From contig NZ_JAAIVB010000047.1 of the NCBI RefSeq assembly GCF_010974945.1, forward strand, positions 1-60,671: a DNA stretch of 60,671 nt, in the 5' to 3' direction. Position numbers and translations under genes: made by a program. The notes under the pieces are model-generated. The model was not told the origin of the DNA. It made no database searches and saw only the letters and a program-made list of their open reading frames with translations. This DNA comes from Noviherbaspirillum galbum. GTDB taxonomy: Bacteria > Pseudomonadota > Gammaproteobacteria > Burkholderiales > Burkholderiaceae_D. Positions 35,071-44,259 of this stretch are shown here, one piece after another. Position 1 is the stretch's first letter, and each line of letters opens with the position of its first letter.

Positions 35071-36441
35071 TCACTTGATGATTTCATAGCACGGATGATA
35101 GACGGTGCCCGGCAGTTTCATGCGGTGCTGGGCCACGAAGGACGCGAGCAGGGCATCCATGCGTTCCATGATGGTACGGTCGCCGCGAATCTGGAAACGG
35201 CCATGGCGTTCTATCGCCCGGATGCCCTGGTCCTTGACGTTCCCGGCAACGACTCCCGAGAAGGCGCGGCGCAGGTTCGCCGCCAGCATGTGCGTGGGCT
35301 GGTGCCGTTCGAGGTGCAGGTTGCGCATGTTCTCATGCGTCGGCAGGAAGGGCTGCTGGAACTCGTGGTCGATCTTCAGCGCCCAGTTGAAGTAATAGGC
35401 GTCGCTCCGGTCCTTGCGGAACTGGCGGACGTCGCGCACGCCGGCCTGCATCTCCCGCGCCACCGCGGCCGGATCGTTGATGATGATCTTGTAGAGCTGG
35501 CGCGCTTCCTGTCCCAGCGTGTCGCCAATGAATTCGTCGATGCGTTCGAAGTACTCTCCAGAGTGGGCCGGCCCGGTGAACACCAGCGGGAAGGGCATGC
35601 CGGCATTTTCCGGATGCAGGAGGATCCCGAGGATGTAGAGGATTTCTTCCGCTGTGCCCGCGCCCCCCGGAAACACGACGATGCCATGGCCGGCGCGCAC
35701 GAAGGCTTCCAGCCGCTTTTCGATGTCGGGAAGGATCACGAGATCGTTCACGATGGGATTCGGGGATTCGGCGGCGATGATGCCGGGTTCGGAAAAACCG
35801 AGGTAGCGGCCGTTGGCGATGCGCTGCTTGGAATGCGCGATTGCCGCGCCCTTCATCGGGCCTTTCATCGCCCCCGGGCCGCAGCCTGTGCAGATGTCGA
35901 GTCCGCGCAGGCCGATCTGGTAGCCGACTTCCTTCGTGTAATCGTATTCCTCGCGGGAGATGGAGTGGCCGCCCCAGCAGACGACGAGGTTGGGGTTGGT
36001 CATCGGCCTCAGCACGCCGGCATTGCGCAGGATGTGAAAGACCGCGTCGGTGATGCCTTCGGAAGTGGTCAGGTTGAAGCGCGGATTGCCAATGACTTCA
36101 TCGTTGACGAAGATCACGTCCCGCAGCACCGCGAACAGGTGTTCGTGGATGCCTTTGATCATGACACCGTCGACGAAGGCGCGCGACGGCGCGCCCTTGA
36201 TGTCGAGCTTGATTCCGCGCTCGCGTTGGATAATGCTGATCTGGAAGGAGCGGTGGCGCTCGAGCAGTTCTTTGCCGTTATCAAGCGGGCTGCCGCTGTT
36301 CAGCACGGCCAGGGCGCAGTTGCGGAAGATGTTGTAGAGGCCACCCTGGCTGGTATCCAGCAATCGCGCGACTTCCGCCTTGGACAGGATTTCGAGATGG
36401 CCTTCGGGAGAGATGAGGGCGTCTACCAGTTGTTGTTCCAT
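35071..36441 (-). CDS. ppnN: Pyrimidine/purine nucleotide 5'-monophosphate nucleosidase (LOG family)
   Basis: 456 residues. The Rossmann-type LOG motif is VVFPGGAGTAEEILYILGILLHPEN (PGGxGTxxE), with CTGCGPGAMKGPMKGAAIAH before it. An N-terminal domain (DUF4478-like) and a C-terminal DUF3412-like domain are both present, giving the full PpnN (YgdH) arrangement and length. PpnN cleaves nucleotide monophosphates to base plus ribose-5-phosphate and is stimulated by (p)ppGpp in E. coli. ATG 36441 gives MEQQLVDALISPEG; longer reading from 36594 is rejected as non-homologous. It is convergent with the DUF1631 gene. Confidence 0.92.
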   Translation of the reverse strand: MEQQLVDALISPEGHLEILSKAEVARLLDTSQGGLYNIFRNCALAVLNSGSPLDNGKELLERHRSFQISIIQRERGIKLDIKGAPSRAFVDGVMIKGIHEHLFAVLRDVIFVNDEVIGNPRFNLTTSEGITDAVFHILRNAGVLRPMTNPNLVVCWGGHSISREEYDYTKEVGYQIGLRGLDICTGCGPGAMKGPMKGAAIAHSKQRIANGRYLGFSEPGIIAAESPNPIVNDLVILPDIEKRLEAFVRAGHGIVVFPGGAGTAEEILYILGILLHPENAGMPFPLVFTGPAHSGEYFERIDEFIGDTLGQEARQLYKIIINDPAAVAREMQAGVRDVRQFRKDRSDAYYFNWALKIDHEFQQPFLPTHENMRNLHLERHQPTHMLAANLRRAFSGVVAGNVKDQGIRAIERHGRFQIRGDRTIMERMDALLASFVAQHRMKLPGTVYHPCYEIIK

Positions 36442-36712
36442 AAGGCAGTGTGCATTGAATGAGTATTTATGGTTGCATAGTACACCGGCTGCATTGCCGG
36501 GAAGCGCTTTTCGCCATGCCAGCAGGCATAGCTCAAGGAATCGGCGCAAACGCGCGAAGGGCGGCAACCAGTGCGAACGATTGCGGCGACGCACCGTCGA
36601 ACTTCCATGCGATGCAACGACGACATGACCGGCGAGATTAAGGCGCGCGATTCATGAAGCGGCATGTTTTTTCCTGATCCCAACATGGCGGGCCGCCGCC
36701 TGACGATCGATT

Positions 36713-39391
36713 ATGGACCGAGAAGGAAGTTGCGACGAAAGTCGCCGTCTCTTTGCATTGGCCGAGTACGGCATACTCGACACGTCCCCGGAAGGGGAGT
36801 TCGACGATATCGTCCGGTTCGCGGGGCGCCTGTGCGGCACGCCGATGGCAATGATCGCCTTGCTGGACGACAGCCGCCAGTGGTTCAAGGCCAGGATAGG
36901 ATTGGCGATGCAGGAGACCGCCCGGAGCTGGGCATTCTGCAATGAAACCATCAGCCGGCGCGAGTTGTACGTCGTGTCCGACGCGAGCCGCGACCCTCTG
37001 CATGCCGGCAGTCCGCTGGTGACCGGTCCGCCATACATCCGGTTCTATGCCGGCGTGCCCTTGATCAGCCGCGACGGCTATGCACTTGGGACCATCGCCG
37101 TCTTGGACAGCAAACCGCGGGAGCTCGAGCAGTCCGCAAGGGAAGACCTGGACGTTTTGGCGCGGGGCGTCATGGCACGCCTCGAGCTGAGACGGCATGT
37201 GAACCTGCTGGAATCGCTCGCCAACGAATTGCGATCTTCCAAGGACGAGCTTTTCCTGTCGCATCGCGACATGGAGGAACGCGTCCGGGAAAAGACGGAA
37301 GCCTTCGACCGTATCCACGGGGAATTCAAGCGCGAGATCGCGGAGCGCATCCGCCAGGCCACGGAAACGCGGGCGGTGGTGGACAGCCTGCCGGGATTGT
37401 TCTATGTCTTCGACACGGACTGGCGCTTCGTCTACTGGAACAGGCAGTTCGAGCGCGTGACCGGCAAGACGCATCGCCAGATCGCCGGCGCAAGTCCGCT
37501 CGATTTCATTGCGCCATCGCAGCATGCCCTGCTGAAATCCCGCATGGAAGACGTCATCCGGGATGGCTCGGCGACGGTGGAAGCCGATCTGCTGGCCGGC
37601 AATGGCAAACGCATCCCGCATTTCTTCACCGGAACCCGGATCCACATGCAAGGCAAGGTTTGCGTCTGCGGCATGGCGGTCGACATCACCGAGCGCCGCC
37701 GCGCGGAGAAAGCCTTGCGGCTGCGCGACAGGGCGGTGCGCGCGAGCGTCAATGCCATCATCATCACCGATCTCGAAGGCAAGATGGAATACGCCAATCC
37801 GGCCTTCGAACGCATGACGGGCTATGGAATCGAGGAAGCCATGGGCAGGAACTGCCGCTTCCTGCAGGGCGACGACAGCGAGCAGCCGGGCATCCTCAGC
37901 ATCCGGCGCGCGATCCGGATGCAGGAAGAGGGCAATGCGTTGCTGCGCAACTATCGCAAGGATGGCACGCTGTTCTGGAACGACCTCCATATCGCGCCGG
38001 TTCCCAATGCCGACGGCGAGGTGACGCACTTCGTCGGCGTGCTCAATGACGTGACCGGCATCAAGACCTACGAAGAACAGCTCGAAATGCACGCCAACGT
38101 CGATACCCTGACGGGTCTTGCCAACCGCAACGTGCTGAAGGAACGAATCGATCATGCGATCACCTCTGCCCAAAGGCAGCGCGGCATGATCGCGGTCGGT
38201 TTCATTGACCTGGATAATTTCAAGTTCATCAATGACAGCCTCGGGCATAACATCGGCGACGAACTGCTCAAGCGGGTCGCCGAACGCCTCGCCTCCTGCC
38301 TGCGCGGCCAGGATACGATCGCCCGCTATGGCGGAGACGAGTTCGCCTTCGTGCTGGCGGGGCAGAGCGAGGAAAAGAGCGTCGGGGCGCTGATGGACCG
38401 GATATTGAAGGTTCTCGACAGGCCATTCCACATCGATGGCAACAAGCTATTCATCAGCTGCAGCATCGGGCTCAGCTTCTATCCGCGCGATGGCGAGGAC
38501 GTGGACACCCTGCTCAAGAACGCCGATGCCGCGATGTACCGCGCCAAGGACAAGGGAAGGAACAATTTCCAGTTCTACACGGCCGCGATGAACCAGCGGG
38601 TCACCGAGCGCCTGTCCCTGGAAAGCAAGCTCAGGCAGGCGCTCGCGTCGGATGAGTTCGTGCTGCATTACCAGCCCAAGGTCGAACTGGCCAGCGGCCG
38701 CATCGTCGGCGTCGAGGCCTTGCTGCGCTGGAATCCGCCGCAAGGCGGGCTGGTCGCCCCGGGAACGTTCATCCCCTTGGCGGAAGAGACGGGGCTCATC
38801 GTTCCCATCGGTGAATGGGTGCTGTACACCGCGTGCTCCCATATCCGGTCGCTGCGCGAATCCGGCATCGATCCGGTGCAGGTGGCCGTCAATATTTCGG
38901 CGCGTCAATTTGAATCCAGCCGGCTGGTGGACCTGGTAAGCCATGTCCTGATGACGTCAGGACTCGAGGCCAGCTTGCTCGAACTGGAGCTGACGGAAAG
39001 CCTCATCATGCAGAACCCGGAAGAGGTCATCCGCATCCTGCTCGACCTTAAGGAAATGGGCCTCAACCTGTCCATCGATGATTTCGGCACCGGCTATTCC
39101 AGCCTGAGCTACCTGCAGCGGCTGCCGGTGGACCGGCTGAAGATCGATCAATCCTTCGTGCGCGACATCGGTGCCGATCCCAACGACGCAGTCATTGCCA
39201 GGGCGGTGATTTCGCTTGGGCACAGCCTGGGGCTGAGCGTCGTCGCGGAGGGCGTGTCGAGCGCCGAGCAGCTGACTTTCCTTCGTGAAAACGGCTGCGA
39301 TGAAATGCAGGGCTTCCTCTTCAGCCAGGCCGTGCCCATCCATGAACTGGCGCTGCTGCTGCAGGAAGACCGCAAGCTTCTCATGCACTGA
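36713..39391 (+). CDS. GAF-PAS-LOV-GGDEF-EAL protein, putative blue-light-regulated c-di-GMP enzyme
   Basis: 892 residues, no membrane helix. GAF domain about 20-165; helical linker 165-220; PAS 220-340; second PAS 345-460, which carries the LOV signature GRNCRFLQG with the photoactive cysteine at C381 and the flavin contacts NYRKDG and FWNDL. GGDEF at 540-544 within RYGGDEF, and EALLRW from 668, both intact; DFGTGYSSLSYL marks the EAL active site. Thus it can in principle make or degrade c-di-GMP under blue-light control. The conserved Gln of FVGVQ is Leu444 here, a position important for LOV signalling. The start ATG at 36713 lacks a strong ribosome site; none better is near. Confidence 0.92.
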   Translation: MDREGSCDESRRLFALAEYGILDTSPEGEFDDIVRFAGRLCGTPMAMIALLDDSRQWFKARIGLAMQETARSWAFCNETISRRELYVVSDASRDPLHAGSPLVTGPPYIRFYAGVPLISRDGYALGTIAVLDSKPRELEQSAREDLDVLARGVMARLELRRHVNLLESLANELRSSKDELFLSHRDMEERVREKTEAFDRIHGEFKREIAERIRQATETRAVVDSLPGLFYVFDTDWRFVYWNRQFERVTGKTHRQIAGASPLDFIAPSQHALLKSRMEDVIRDGSATVEADLLAGNGKRIPHFFTGTRIHMQGKVCVCGMAVDITERRRAEKALRLRDRAVRASVNAIIITDLEGKMEYANPAFERMTGYGIEEAMGRNCRFLQGDDSEQPGILSIRRAIRMQEEGNALLRNYRKDGTLFWNDLHIAPVPNADGEVTHFVGVLNDVTGIKTYEEQLEMHANVDTLTGLANRNVLKERIDHAITSAQRQRGMIAVGFIDLDNFKFINDSLGHNIGDELLKRVAERLASCLRGQDTIARYGGDEFAFVLAGQSEEKSVGALMDRILKVLDRPFHIDGNKLFISCSIGLSFYPRDGEDVDTLLKNADAAMYRAKDKGRNNFQFYTAAMNQRVTERLSLESKLRQALASDEFVLHYQPKVELASGRIVGVEALLRWNPPQGGLVAPGTFIPLAEETGLIVPIGEWVLYTACSHIRSLRESGIDPVQVAVNISARQFESSRLVDLVSHVLMTSGLEASLLELELTESLIMQNPEEVIRILLDLKEMGLNLSIDDFGTGYSSLSYLQRLPVDRLKIDQSFVRDIGADPNDAVIARAVISLGHSLGLSVVAEGVSSAEQLTFLRENGCDEMQGFLFSQAVPIHELALLLQEDRKLLMH

Positions 39392-39597
39392 GACCCGCCG
39401 TTGACGACGGCCGGATTTCCGGGCCGCAGGTTTGTCGTTTTTTCCTTTCGGTTTGCAAGCGTGTAGGTTTTACAGGTACATGTAACCATTTGTTAAGTCC
39501 GGGCTGAATGCCGAACCGATCATCCGCCTCCTGTCTAAACACGACCTTCAGCGATTTGTTGGAGCGACAACTCACCAATCAGCAATCAGGAGAAAGC

Positions 39598-40158
39598 ATG
39601 AAGACATTACGCATGACGGTCATCGTGGCAATGCTTGGCATATCCAGCCTAGCCCTTGCACAAAGCGCGGGCAGCGGCTCCAGCACCAGCGGCAGTACCG
39701 GCGCAAGCTCCGACATGTCCTCCAGCGGCGCGGACAAGAGCACCTCCACTGAAAAGAAGGCGAAGAAGGCAAAGAAGAGCCACTCGGACACCACCTCCGG
39801 AAGCAGCGGCACGAAAGGCAGCTCGAGTTCCGGACGTGAATCCTCCTCAGGCTCTTCCGGCATGACCGGTTCTGGCGACAGCTCGGGCAGCTCCAGCGGC
39901 GCCGGCAGCTCGGGATCGTCGGGCATGAGCGGCTCAAGTGGATCGAGCGGCTCCAGCGGATCAAGTGGATCGAGCGGCTCCAGCGGATCAAGCGGCTCCA
40001 GCGGATCAAGCGGCTCCAGCGGATCAAGTGGCGCCAGCGGCTCCGGGTCGTCGAGCATGGGTGGCAGCAGCGGCTCTTCCAGCACCATGGGCTCTCCCAG
40101 CTCTTCCGGGACGTCGGGCACTACCGGCTCATCGGGTTCTTCTACCACGAACAAGTAA
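39598..40158 (+). CDS. Secreted Gly/Ser-rich low-complexity protein
   Basis: 186 residues. A signal peptide (1-22, MKTLRMTVIVAMLGISSLALAQ) precedes a mature chain almost wholly of Ser, Gly, Thr and Ala. A Lys-rich patch (EKKAKKAKKS) near residue 50 is followed by 11 tandem Gly-Ser-Ser units at residues 112-144 and a further Ser/Gly/Thr tail. CAGGAGAAAGC supports ATG 39598. Similar small repeat proteins occur in Burkholderiales with unknown function. Extracytoplasmic location is predicted from the signal peptide; a disordered or surface-associated role is a guess. Confidence 0.75.
   Translation: MKTLRMTVIVAMLGISSLALAQSAGSGSSTSGSTGASSDMSSSGADKSTSTEKKAKKAKKSHSDTTSGSSGTKGSSSSGRESSSGSSGMTGSGDSSGSSSGAGSSGSSGMSGSSGSSGSSGSSGSSGSSGSSGSSGSSGSSGSSGASGSGSSSMGGSSGSSSTMGSPSSSGTSGTTGSSGSSTTNK
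39931..40029 (+). repeat. Tandem 9-bp repeat encoding Gly-Ser-Ser
   Basis: Eleven head-to-tail 9-base units alternating between GGCTCCAGC-like and GGATCAAGC-like sequence. Units differ by one or two bases, mostly at third codon positions, so the repeat number can vary without breaking the frame. It lies wholly inside the Ser/Gly-rich gene. Confidence 0.92.
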
Positions 40159-40538
40159 GCTCCCACCCTACCGCCTTCCTGCCGGTCTTTCCCGCCGGGA
40201 AGGCGCCCGTCTTTCCTCGATGACAGTTCCCTTCCTGTTTGACATTGCTCAGCAGGTTTCCTGAATTCATCGTGTCAAATAAGCATGAGCCAGGCTGGTA
40301 TGTAAATTGCCTGCTTTCTTCGGCGTCATGCTTGTCCGTCTGATAAACGTCCCCATCTATTCCTCGGCACCTGAACGCGCGGCCTAGGCCGCGGGCACGT
40401 ATCGGAAATGCCACCCATGACGTCGGCAGGCGCGTCCCGGTATCCCCGCGACGCGCGGATCGGATGCTGTCCGCACAAGCGGACACGTCCGGTCACAACC
40501 AACGGGAGAGATCCACCGTTTCACTATTGGAGAATTAC
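40159..40538. other. Intergenic region after the Ser/Gly-rich gene
   Basis: 380 bases. Near the start, GCCTTCC and GGAAGGC arms (about 40169-40205) could form a stem but have no T-run. A 16-bp perfect palindrome CGCGGCCTAGGCCGCG lies at 40378-40393. No gene is supported. Confidence 0.5.
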
Positions 40539-40763
40539 ATGCAGACCCTGAGTTATAAAGTAGGGCAATGGCGCGCCGAAGCGCAACTGGAGGAACTGGA
40601 AACCGGCAAGTTGATGGCAATCATCTCGGTGTCGGATGAGAAGCAGAGCCAGCGGGAACAGTCCCGCCACACCGTCGTGTTCGACCATGATGCCGGCATG
40701 GACAAGACACTTGAAACCGAAGTGTTGGTCAACCGCATTCTGCGCCACCACTACAAGATGTAG
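40539..40763 (+). CDS. Conserved small hypothetical protein
   Basis: 74 residues. The sequence begins MQTLSYKVGQWRAEAQLEEL and has a mixed beta/alpha pattern (GKLMAIISVSDEKQ, RHTVVFDHDAGMDKTLETEVLVNRIL). TTGGAG lies 6 bases before ATG 40539. Longer in-frame reading from 40464 has no ribosome site. I do not recognise a named domain. The composition is that of a soluble cytoplasmic protein. No operon partner is apparent; a 373-base gap follows. Confidence 0.7.
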   Translation: MQTLSYKVGQWRAEAQLEELETGKLMAIISVSDEKQSQREQSRHTVVFDHDAGMDKTLETEVLVNRILRHHYKM

Positions 40764-41136
40764 ACCGGAGCGTTCAACGAGAGTACCGGATTCCCATCAT
40801 TTTCAGGAAGCAACCAGACTGACGGATCCGGTATTCTCCCTGCCTACACTGCACTGACCGAGAACCCGCGCGGACAACATTTTCAACCATCAGATGCCTG
40901 CCGCAATGGCGCCGGCAAAGTGCGCTACGCACTGGCAGCAGCGTTCTCTTCTACGGAGAATCAACAGGCTGCGGACCCGCCGGAACTATCCGCCATCCGC
41001 ACGATCTTTTTGTTTGGCTAGAAATACAACTCTTGCAAGCGAACCGATTGCACTTCGGCGAACCGGCCGGCGAGCGCGCACGCGACGCGCGCCCGCCAGT
41101 TCTTCCGCAATCGACGCAAATTACTAAAAGGAAAGC
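40764..41136. other. Intergenic region upstream of otsA
   Basis: 373 bases. It should hold the promoter of the trehalose operon. No FNR-type site, terminator or clear sigma-70 pair is seen. AAAGGAAAGC just before ATG 41137 is the ribosome site of otsA. Confidence 0.45.
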
Positions 41137-43392
41137 ATGCAGTCCAGGTTCCTCAGCCTCTCTCTCAGATTCATCCTGCCCCTGGCACTCGTACTCGGGC
41201 TCTCCGCCTTTGTCGTCGTTCCGCTCGTGGATGACCTTACCCTGCGCTGGTTCATGCGCGACCTCGACGCCCGTTCGCAGTCCCTCGCCAACGCGCTGAA
41301 GGAGCCGATGGCGGAATACCTCCCGGCAAAGTCGGAAAGACGGATCATGCAGCTGTTCGACAGGGCGCTGCAGGACGAACGCCTCTATGCGATGGCATTC
41401 TGCAGCCCGACCGGCGAACTTCTCTACAAGACGCGGACGTATTCCGATGCGCTCGGCTGCGGGCTCGGCGTCGACAAGGCGGCGAAACGCCCGGCGCTGA
41501 TCAATCTCCCGGAAGGCCCCGTGCATGTGACGGACAGCCCGGTGGAAGTGGATTCGCAGTATTTCGGCCGCCTCATCCTCGTGCACGACATGAGCTTCAT
41601 CGAGCGCCGCAGCGCGGACACCAAGCGCTACATCATCACCATGTTCGCGGTGCTCGGCATCATCATTTCCCTCATCACGGTATTCGTCGCGCACTTGAGC
41701 TGGCGAAACTGGCTGCAGGCGATGAAAGGGATGCTGCGCGGCGAGCTCGGGCCGAGGCCGCTGCACAAGAATACGTCGCAGGACGTCATGCCGCTCGAAG
41801 GCGATCTGCGGGCGCTGCTGCATGAAATCACGCTCGAGCGCCGCACCCGCGAGGACGCCACGTATTCCTGGACGCCGGAAAAGCTGCGGACCCTGCTGCA
41901 CGAAGAATTGGCGGGCGATGAAATCATCGTGGTCTCGAATCGCGAACCCTACATGCATGCCCGAACCGGCAAGGGGATCGAGGTGCAGCGTCCTGCGAGC
42001 GGCCTGGTCACCGCGGTCGAACCGGTGATGCGCGCCTGCTCCGGCACCTGGGTCGCGCATGGCAGCGGCTCGGCGGACCGCGACACCGTCGACCGCAACG
42101 ACCGCGTGCCGGTGCCGCCCACCAATCCGAGCTATACCTTGCGGCGCGTCTGGCTGACCAAGGAAGAAGAGCAGGGCTACTACTACGGTTTCGCCAACGA
42201 AGGCTTGTGGCCGCTGTGCCACATTGCCCATGTGCGACCGGTGTTCCGGTCCAGCGACTGGGAGCAGTACGTGGAAGTCAACCAGCGTTTCGCCGACGCG
42301 GTCATCAAGGAAGCGCGCACCGACGACCCTGTCGTGCTGGTGCAGGACTACCATTTCGCCTTGCTGCCTCGCATGGTGCGGGAAGTGCTGCCCAAGGCGA
42401 CGATCATTACCTTCTGGCACATCCCCTGGCCTAACCCCGAGTCCTTCGGCATCTGCCCCTGGCGGGAAGAGCTTCTCGAAGGTTTGCTGGGCAGCACCAT
42501 CCTCGGCTTCCACACGCCTTTCCATTGCAAGAACTTCCTGGAAACGGTGGATCGTTACCTCGAGACGCGCATCGAGCACGAGGCATCGACGATCTCCTAT
42601 GGCGGCAAGCTCACCCAGGTGGAAAGCTATCCGATCTCGATCGCCTGGCCGGAAAGCAGCCCCGAACGCCCGAGCGTGGCCGACTGCCGTGCGCAAATCC
42701 GGCAGGAACTCGGACTAAGCGCGGATCACCTGCTCGGCATCGGCGTCGACCGGCTCGACTATACCAAGGGCATCGTCGAACGCTTCCAGGCCGTGGAGCG
42801 CATGCTGGAGATGTACCCGGCCCTGGTCGGACGCTTCACCATGGTCCAGATCGCCGCGCCCACCCGCTCTTCGCTGGATGAGTACCAGAACTTCGAGGCG
42901 CGCGTGCGCAGCCTCGTCCAGCGCATCAACAACCGCTTCGGCAACGGCAGCTACCAGCCGGTCATCCTGAAGGCGGAACACCATAGTTCCGAACAGGTCG
43001 ATCGCTACTACCGCGCGGCCGACGTCTGCCTCGTCACCAGCCTGCATGACGGCATGAACCTGGTTGCCAAGGAGTTCATCGCTTCCCGCGACGACGAACG
43101 CGGCGTGCTTATCCTCAGCCAGTTCACGGGCGCCGCGAGGGAACTGCACGAAGCTTTGATCATCAATCCGTACCATATCGAGCAGGGCGCGGAATCGCTG
43201 TACCGTGCGCTGACGATGCCGGAAATCGAGCAGCGCGAGCGCATGCGCAGCATGCGTTCGCTGGTGCGCGACTTCAACATCTACCGCTGGGCGGGCCGGA
43301 TGCTGCTCGACGCGGCACGCTTGCGCCAGCGCGAGCGCATCTCGTCGAAGATCCGTTCCCACAGCAGGAAATCCTTGCGGCGGGTGGTCTGA
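41137..43392 (+). CDS. otsA: Trehalose-6-phosphate synthase with N-terminal membrane sensor-like domain
   Basis: 751 residues, about 270 longer than E. coli OtsA. Residues 1-260 form a membrane module: helix 9-31, a periplasmic stretch of about 130 residues, helix 164-188, then a HAMP-like linker. The GT20 domain starts near 262 with [48 protein letters not shown] and [13 protein letters not shown] are donor- and acceptor-site motifs. It makes trehalose-6-phosphate from UDP-glucose and glucose-6-phosphate. The next gene, otsB, starts within its stop codon (TGATG). Activity may respond to an external signal, which is inference from the layout. Confidence 0.93.
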   Translation: MQSRFLSLSLRFILPLALVLGLSAFVVVPLVDDLTLRWFMRDLDARSQSLANALKEPMAEYLPAKSERRIMQLFDRALQDERLYAMAFCSPTGELLYKTRTYSDALGCGLGVDKAAKRPALINLPEGPVHVTDSPVEVDSQYFGRLILVHDMSFIERRSADTKRYIITMFAVLGIIISLITVFVAHLSWRNWLQAMKGMLRGELGPRPLHKNTSQDVMPLEGDLRALLHEITLERRTREDATYSWTPEKLRTLLHEELAGDEIIVVSNREPYMHARTGKGIEVQRPASGLVTAVEPVMRACSGTWVAHGSGSADRDTVDRNDRVPVPPTNPSYTLRRVWLTKEEEQGYYYGFANEGLWPLCHIAHVRPVFRSSDWEQYVEVNQRFADAVIKEARTDDPVVLVQDYHFALLPRMVREVLPKATIITFWHIPWPNPESFGICPWREELLEGLLGSTILGFHTPFHCKNFLETVDRYLETRIEHEASTISYGGKLTQVESYPISIAWPESSPERPSVADCRAQIRQELGLSADHLLGIGVDRLDYTKGIVERFQAVERMLEMYPALVGRFTMVQIAAPTRSSLDEYQNFEARVRSLVQRINNRFGNGSYQPVILKAEHHSSEQVDRYYRAADVCLVTSLHDGMNLVAKEFIASRDDERGVLILSQFTGAARELHEALIINPYHIEQGAESLYRALTMPEIEQRERMRSMRSLVRDFNIYRWAGRMLLDAARLRQRERISSKIRSHSRKSLRRVV

Positions 43393-44204
43393 TGATCGAT
43401 CTGCTCCATACCCCCGAGGCATCCAGGCGACTCGAGAGCATCATCCGGCCCGGCCTGCTCTGCGCCTTCGATTTCGACGGCACGCTCGCACCTATCGTGC
43501 CCCAACCCCACCTGGCGGTGCTCCCCGCCGAATTGCGTGCGCTGCTGGTGCAGGTTTCCGCGCACGCGCCGGTGGCGATCATTACCGGAAGGTCGATCGA
43601 CGACATCCATCATCGCCTCGGATTCGACCCGGATTTCATCGTCGGCAACCATGGACTGGAAGGCGTTCCCGGCTGGGAGAACACCGCCGCCCAGCATGCC
43701 GAGACTTGCCAGCGCTGGAAAGCCGAACTCGAGGCCGCATTCGCGGACATGGGCGCCGATCCCGGCATCGTGATCGAAGACAAGCGCTTTTCCCTGTCGG
43801 TGCATTACCGGCAGGCAGCCAATCCCGGCGCGGCGGAACAGGCGCTCGACCGCCTGTTCACCCGGCTGCATCCCATCCCGCGCATCGTCTGGGGAAAGAT
43901 GGTATTCAACCTGATGCCCGACAATGCCGGGCACAAGGGAACGGCGCTGGCGCAGCTCATGAAGGTCACCGGCGCCAGCAATGCGATCTACGTGGGGGAC
44001 GACATCACCGACGAAGACGTATTCCGGCTGCGGCGCCCCGACGTGCTGTCGGTACGCATCGAGCATTCGACGGAAAGCGCGGCCGAATGCTACCTGGACA
44101 AGCCGGAAGACATGGCGCAGTTGCTGGGCGTGCTGATCGAGCGCATGCGCGCCGCGGGCGCGGCGAACTGGGTGCAGGCCCCGGCGCCGATTACGGCCGC
44201 ATGA
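43392..44204 (+). CDS. otsB: Trehalose-6-phosphate phosphatase
   Basis: 270 residues, HAD superfamily. The nucleophile motif is FDFDGTLAPIV, followed by ITGRSIDDI (motif II), and YVGDDITDEDVF (motif III/IV). VGNHGLEG is typical of OtsB. It converts trehalose-6-phosphate to trehalose in the cytoplasm. Its ATG shares one base with the otsA stop, so the two are translated together. Length is normal. Confidence 0.95.
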   Translation: MIDLLHTPEASRRLESIIRPGLLCAFDFDGTLAPIVPQPHLAVLPAELRALLVQVSAHAPVAIITGRSIDDIHHRLGFDPDFIVGNHGLEGVPGWENTAAQHAETCQRWKAELEAAFADMGADPGIVIEDKRFSLSVHYRQAANPGAAEQALDRLFTRLHPIPRIVWGKMVFNLMPDNAGHKGTALAQLMKVTGASNAIYVGDDITDEDVFRLRRPDVLSVRIEHSTESAAECYLDKPEDMAQLLGVLIERMRAAGAANWVQAPAPITAA

Positions 44205-44259
44205 CCGCATCTGCGCCTGACCACGTCCGCGCCGGCACCGCAATCAAGATGGAGCATTC

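Noticed and set aside
39931-40029. Short repeats that might suggest a CRISPR array
   Set aside because: The units are 9 bases, contiguous, without spacers, and in frame as Gly-Ser-Ser codons. No cas gene is present.
39579-40166. Acidic Pro/Glu/Leu-rich open frame antisense to the Ser/Gly-rich gene
   Set aside because: A 9-bp in-frame repeat opens all frames at once. The plus frame has a signal peptide and ribosome site; the minus frame has neither.
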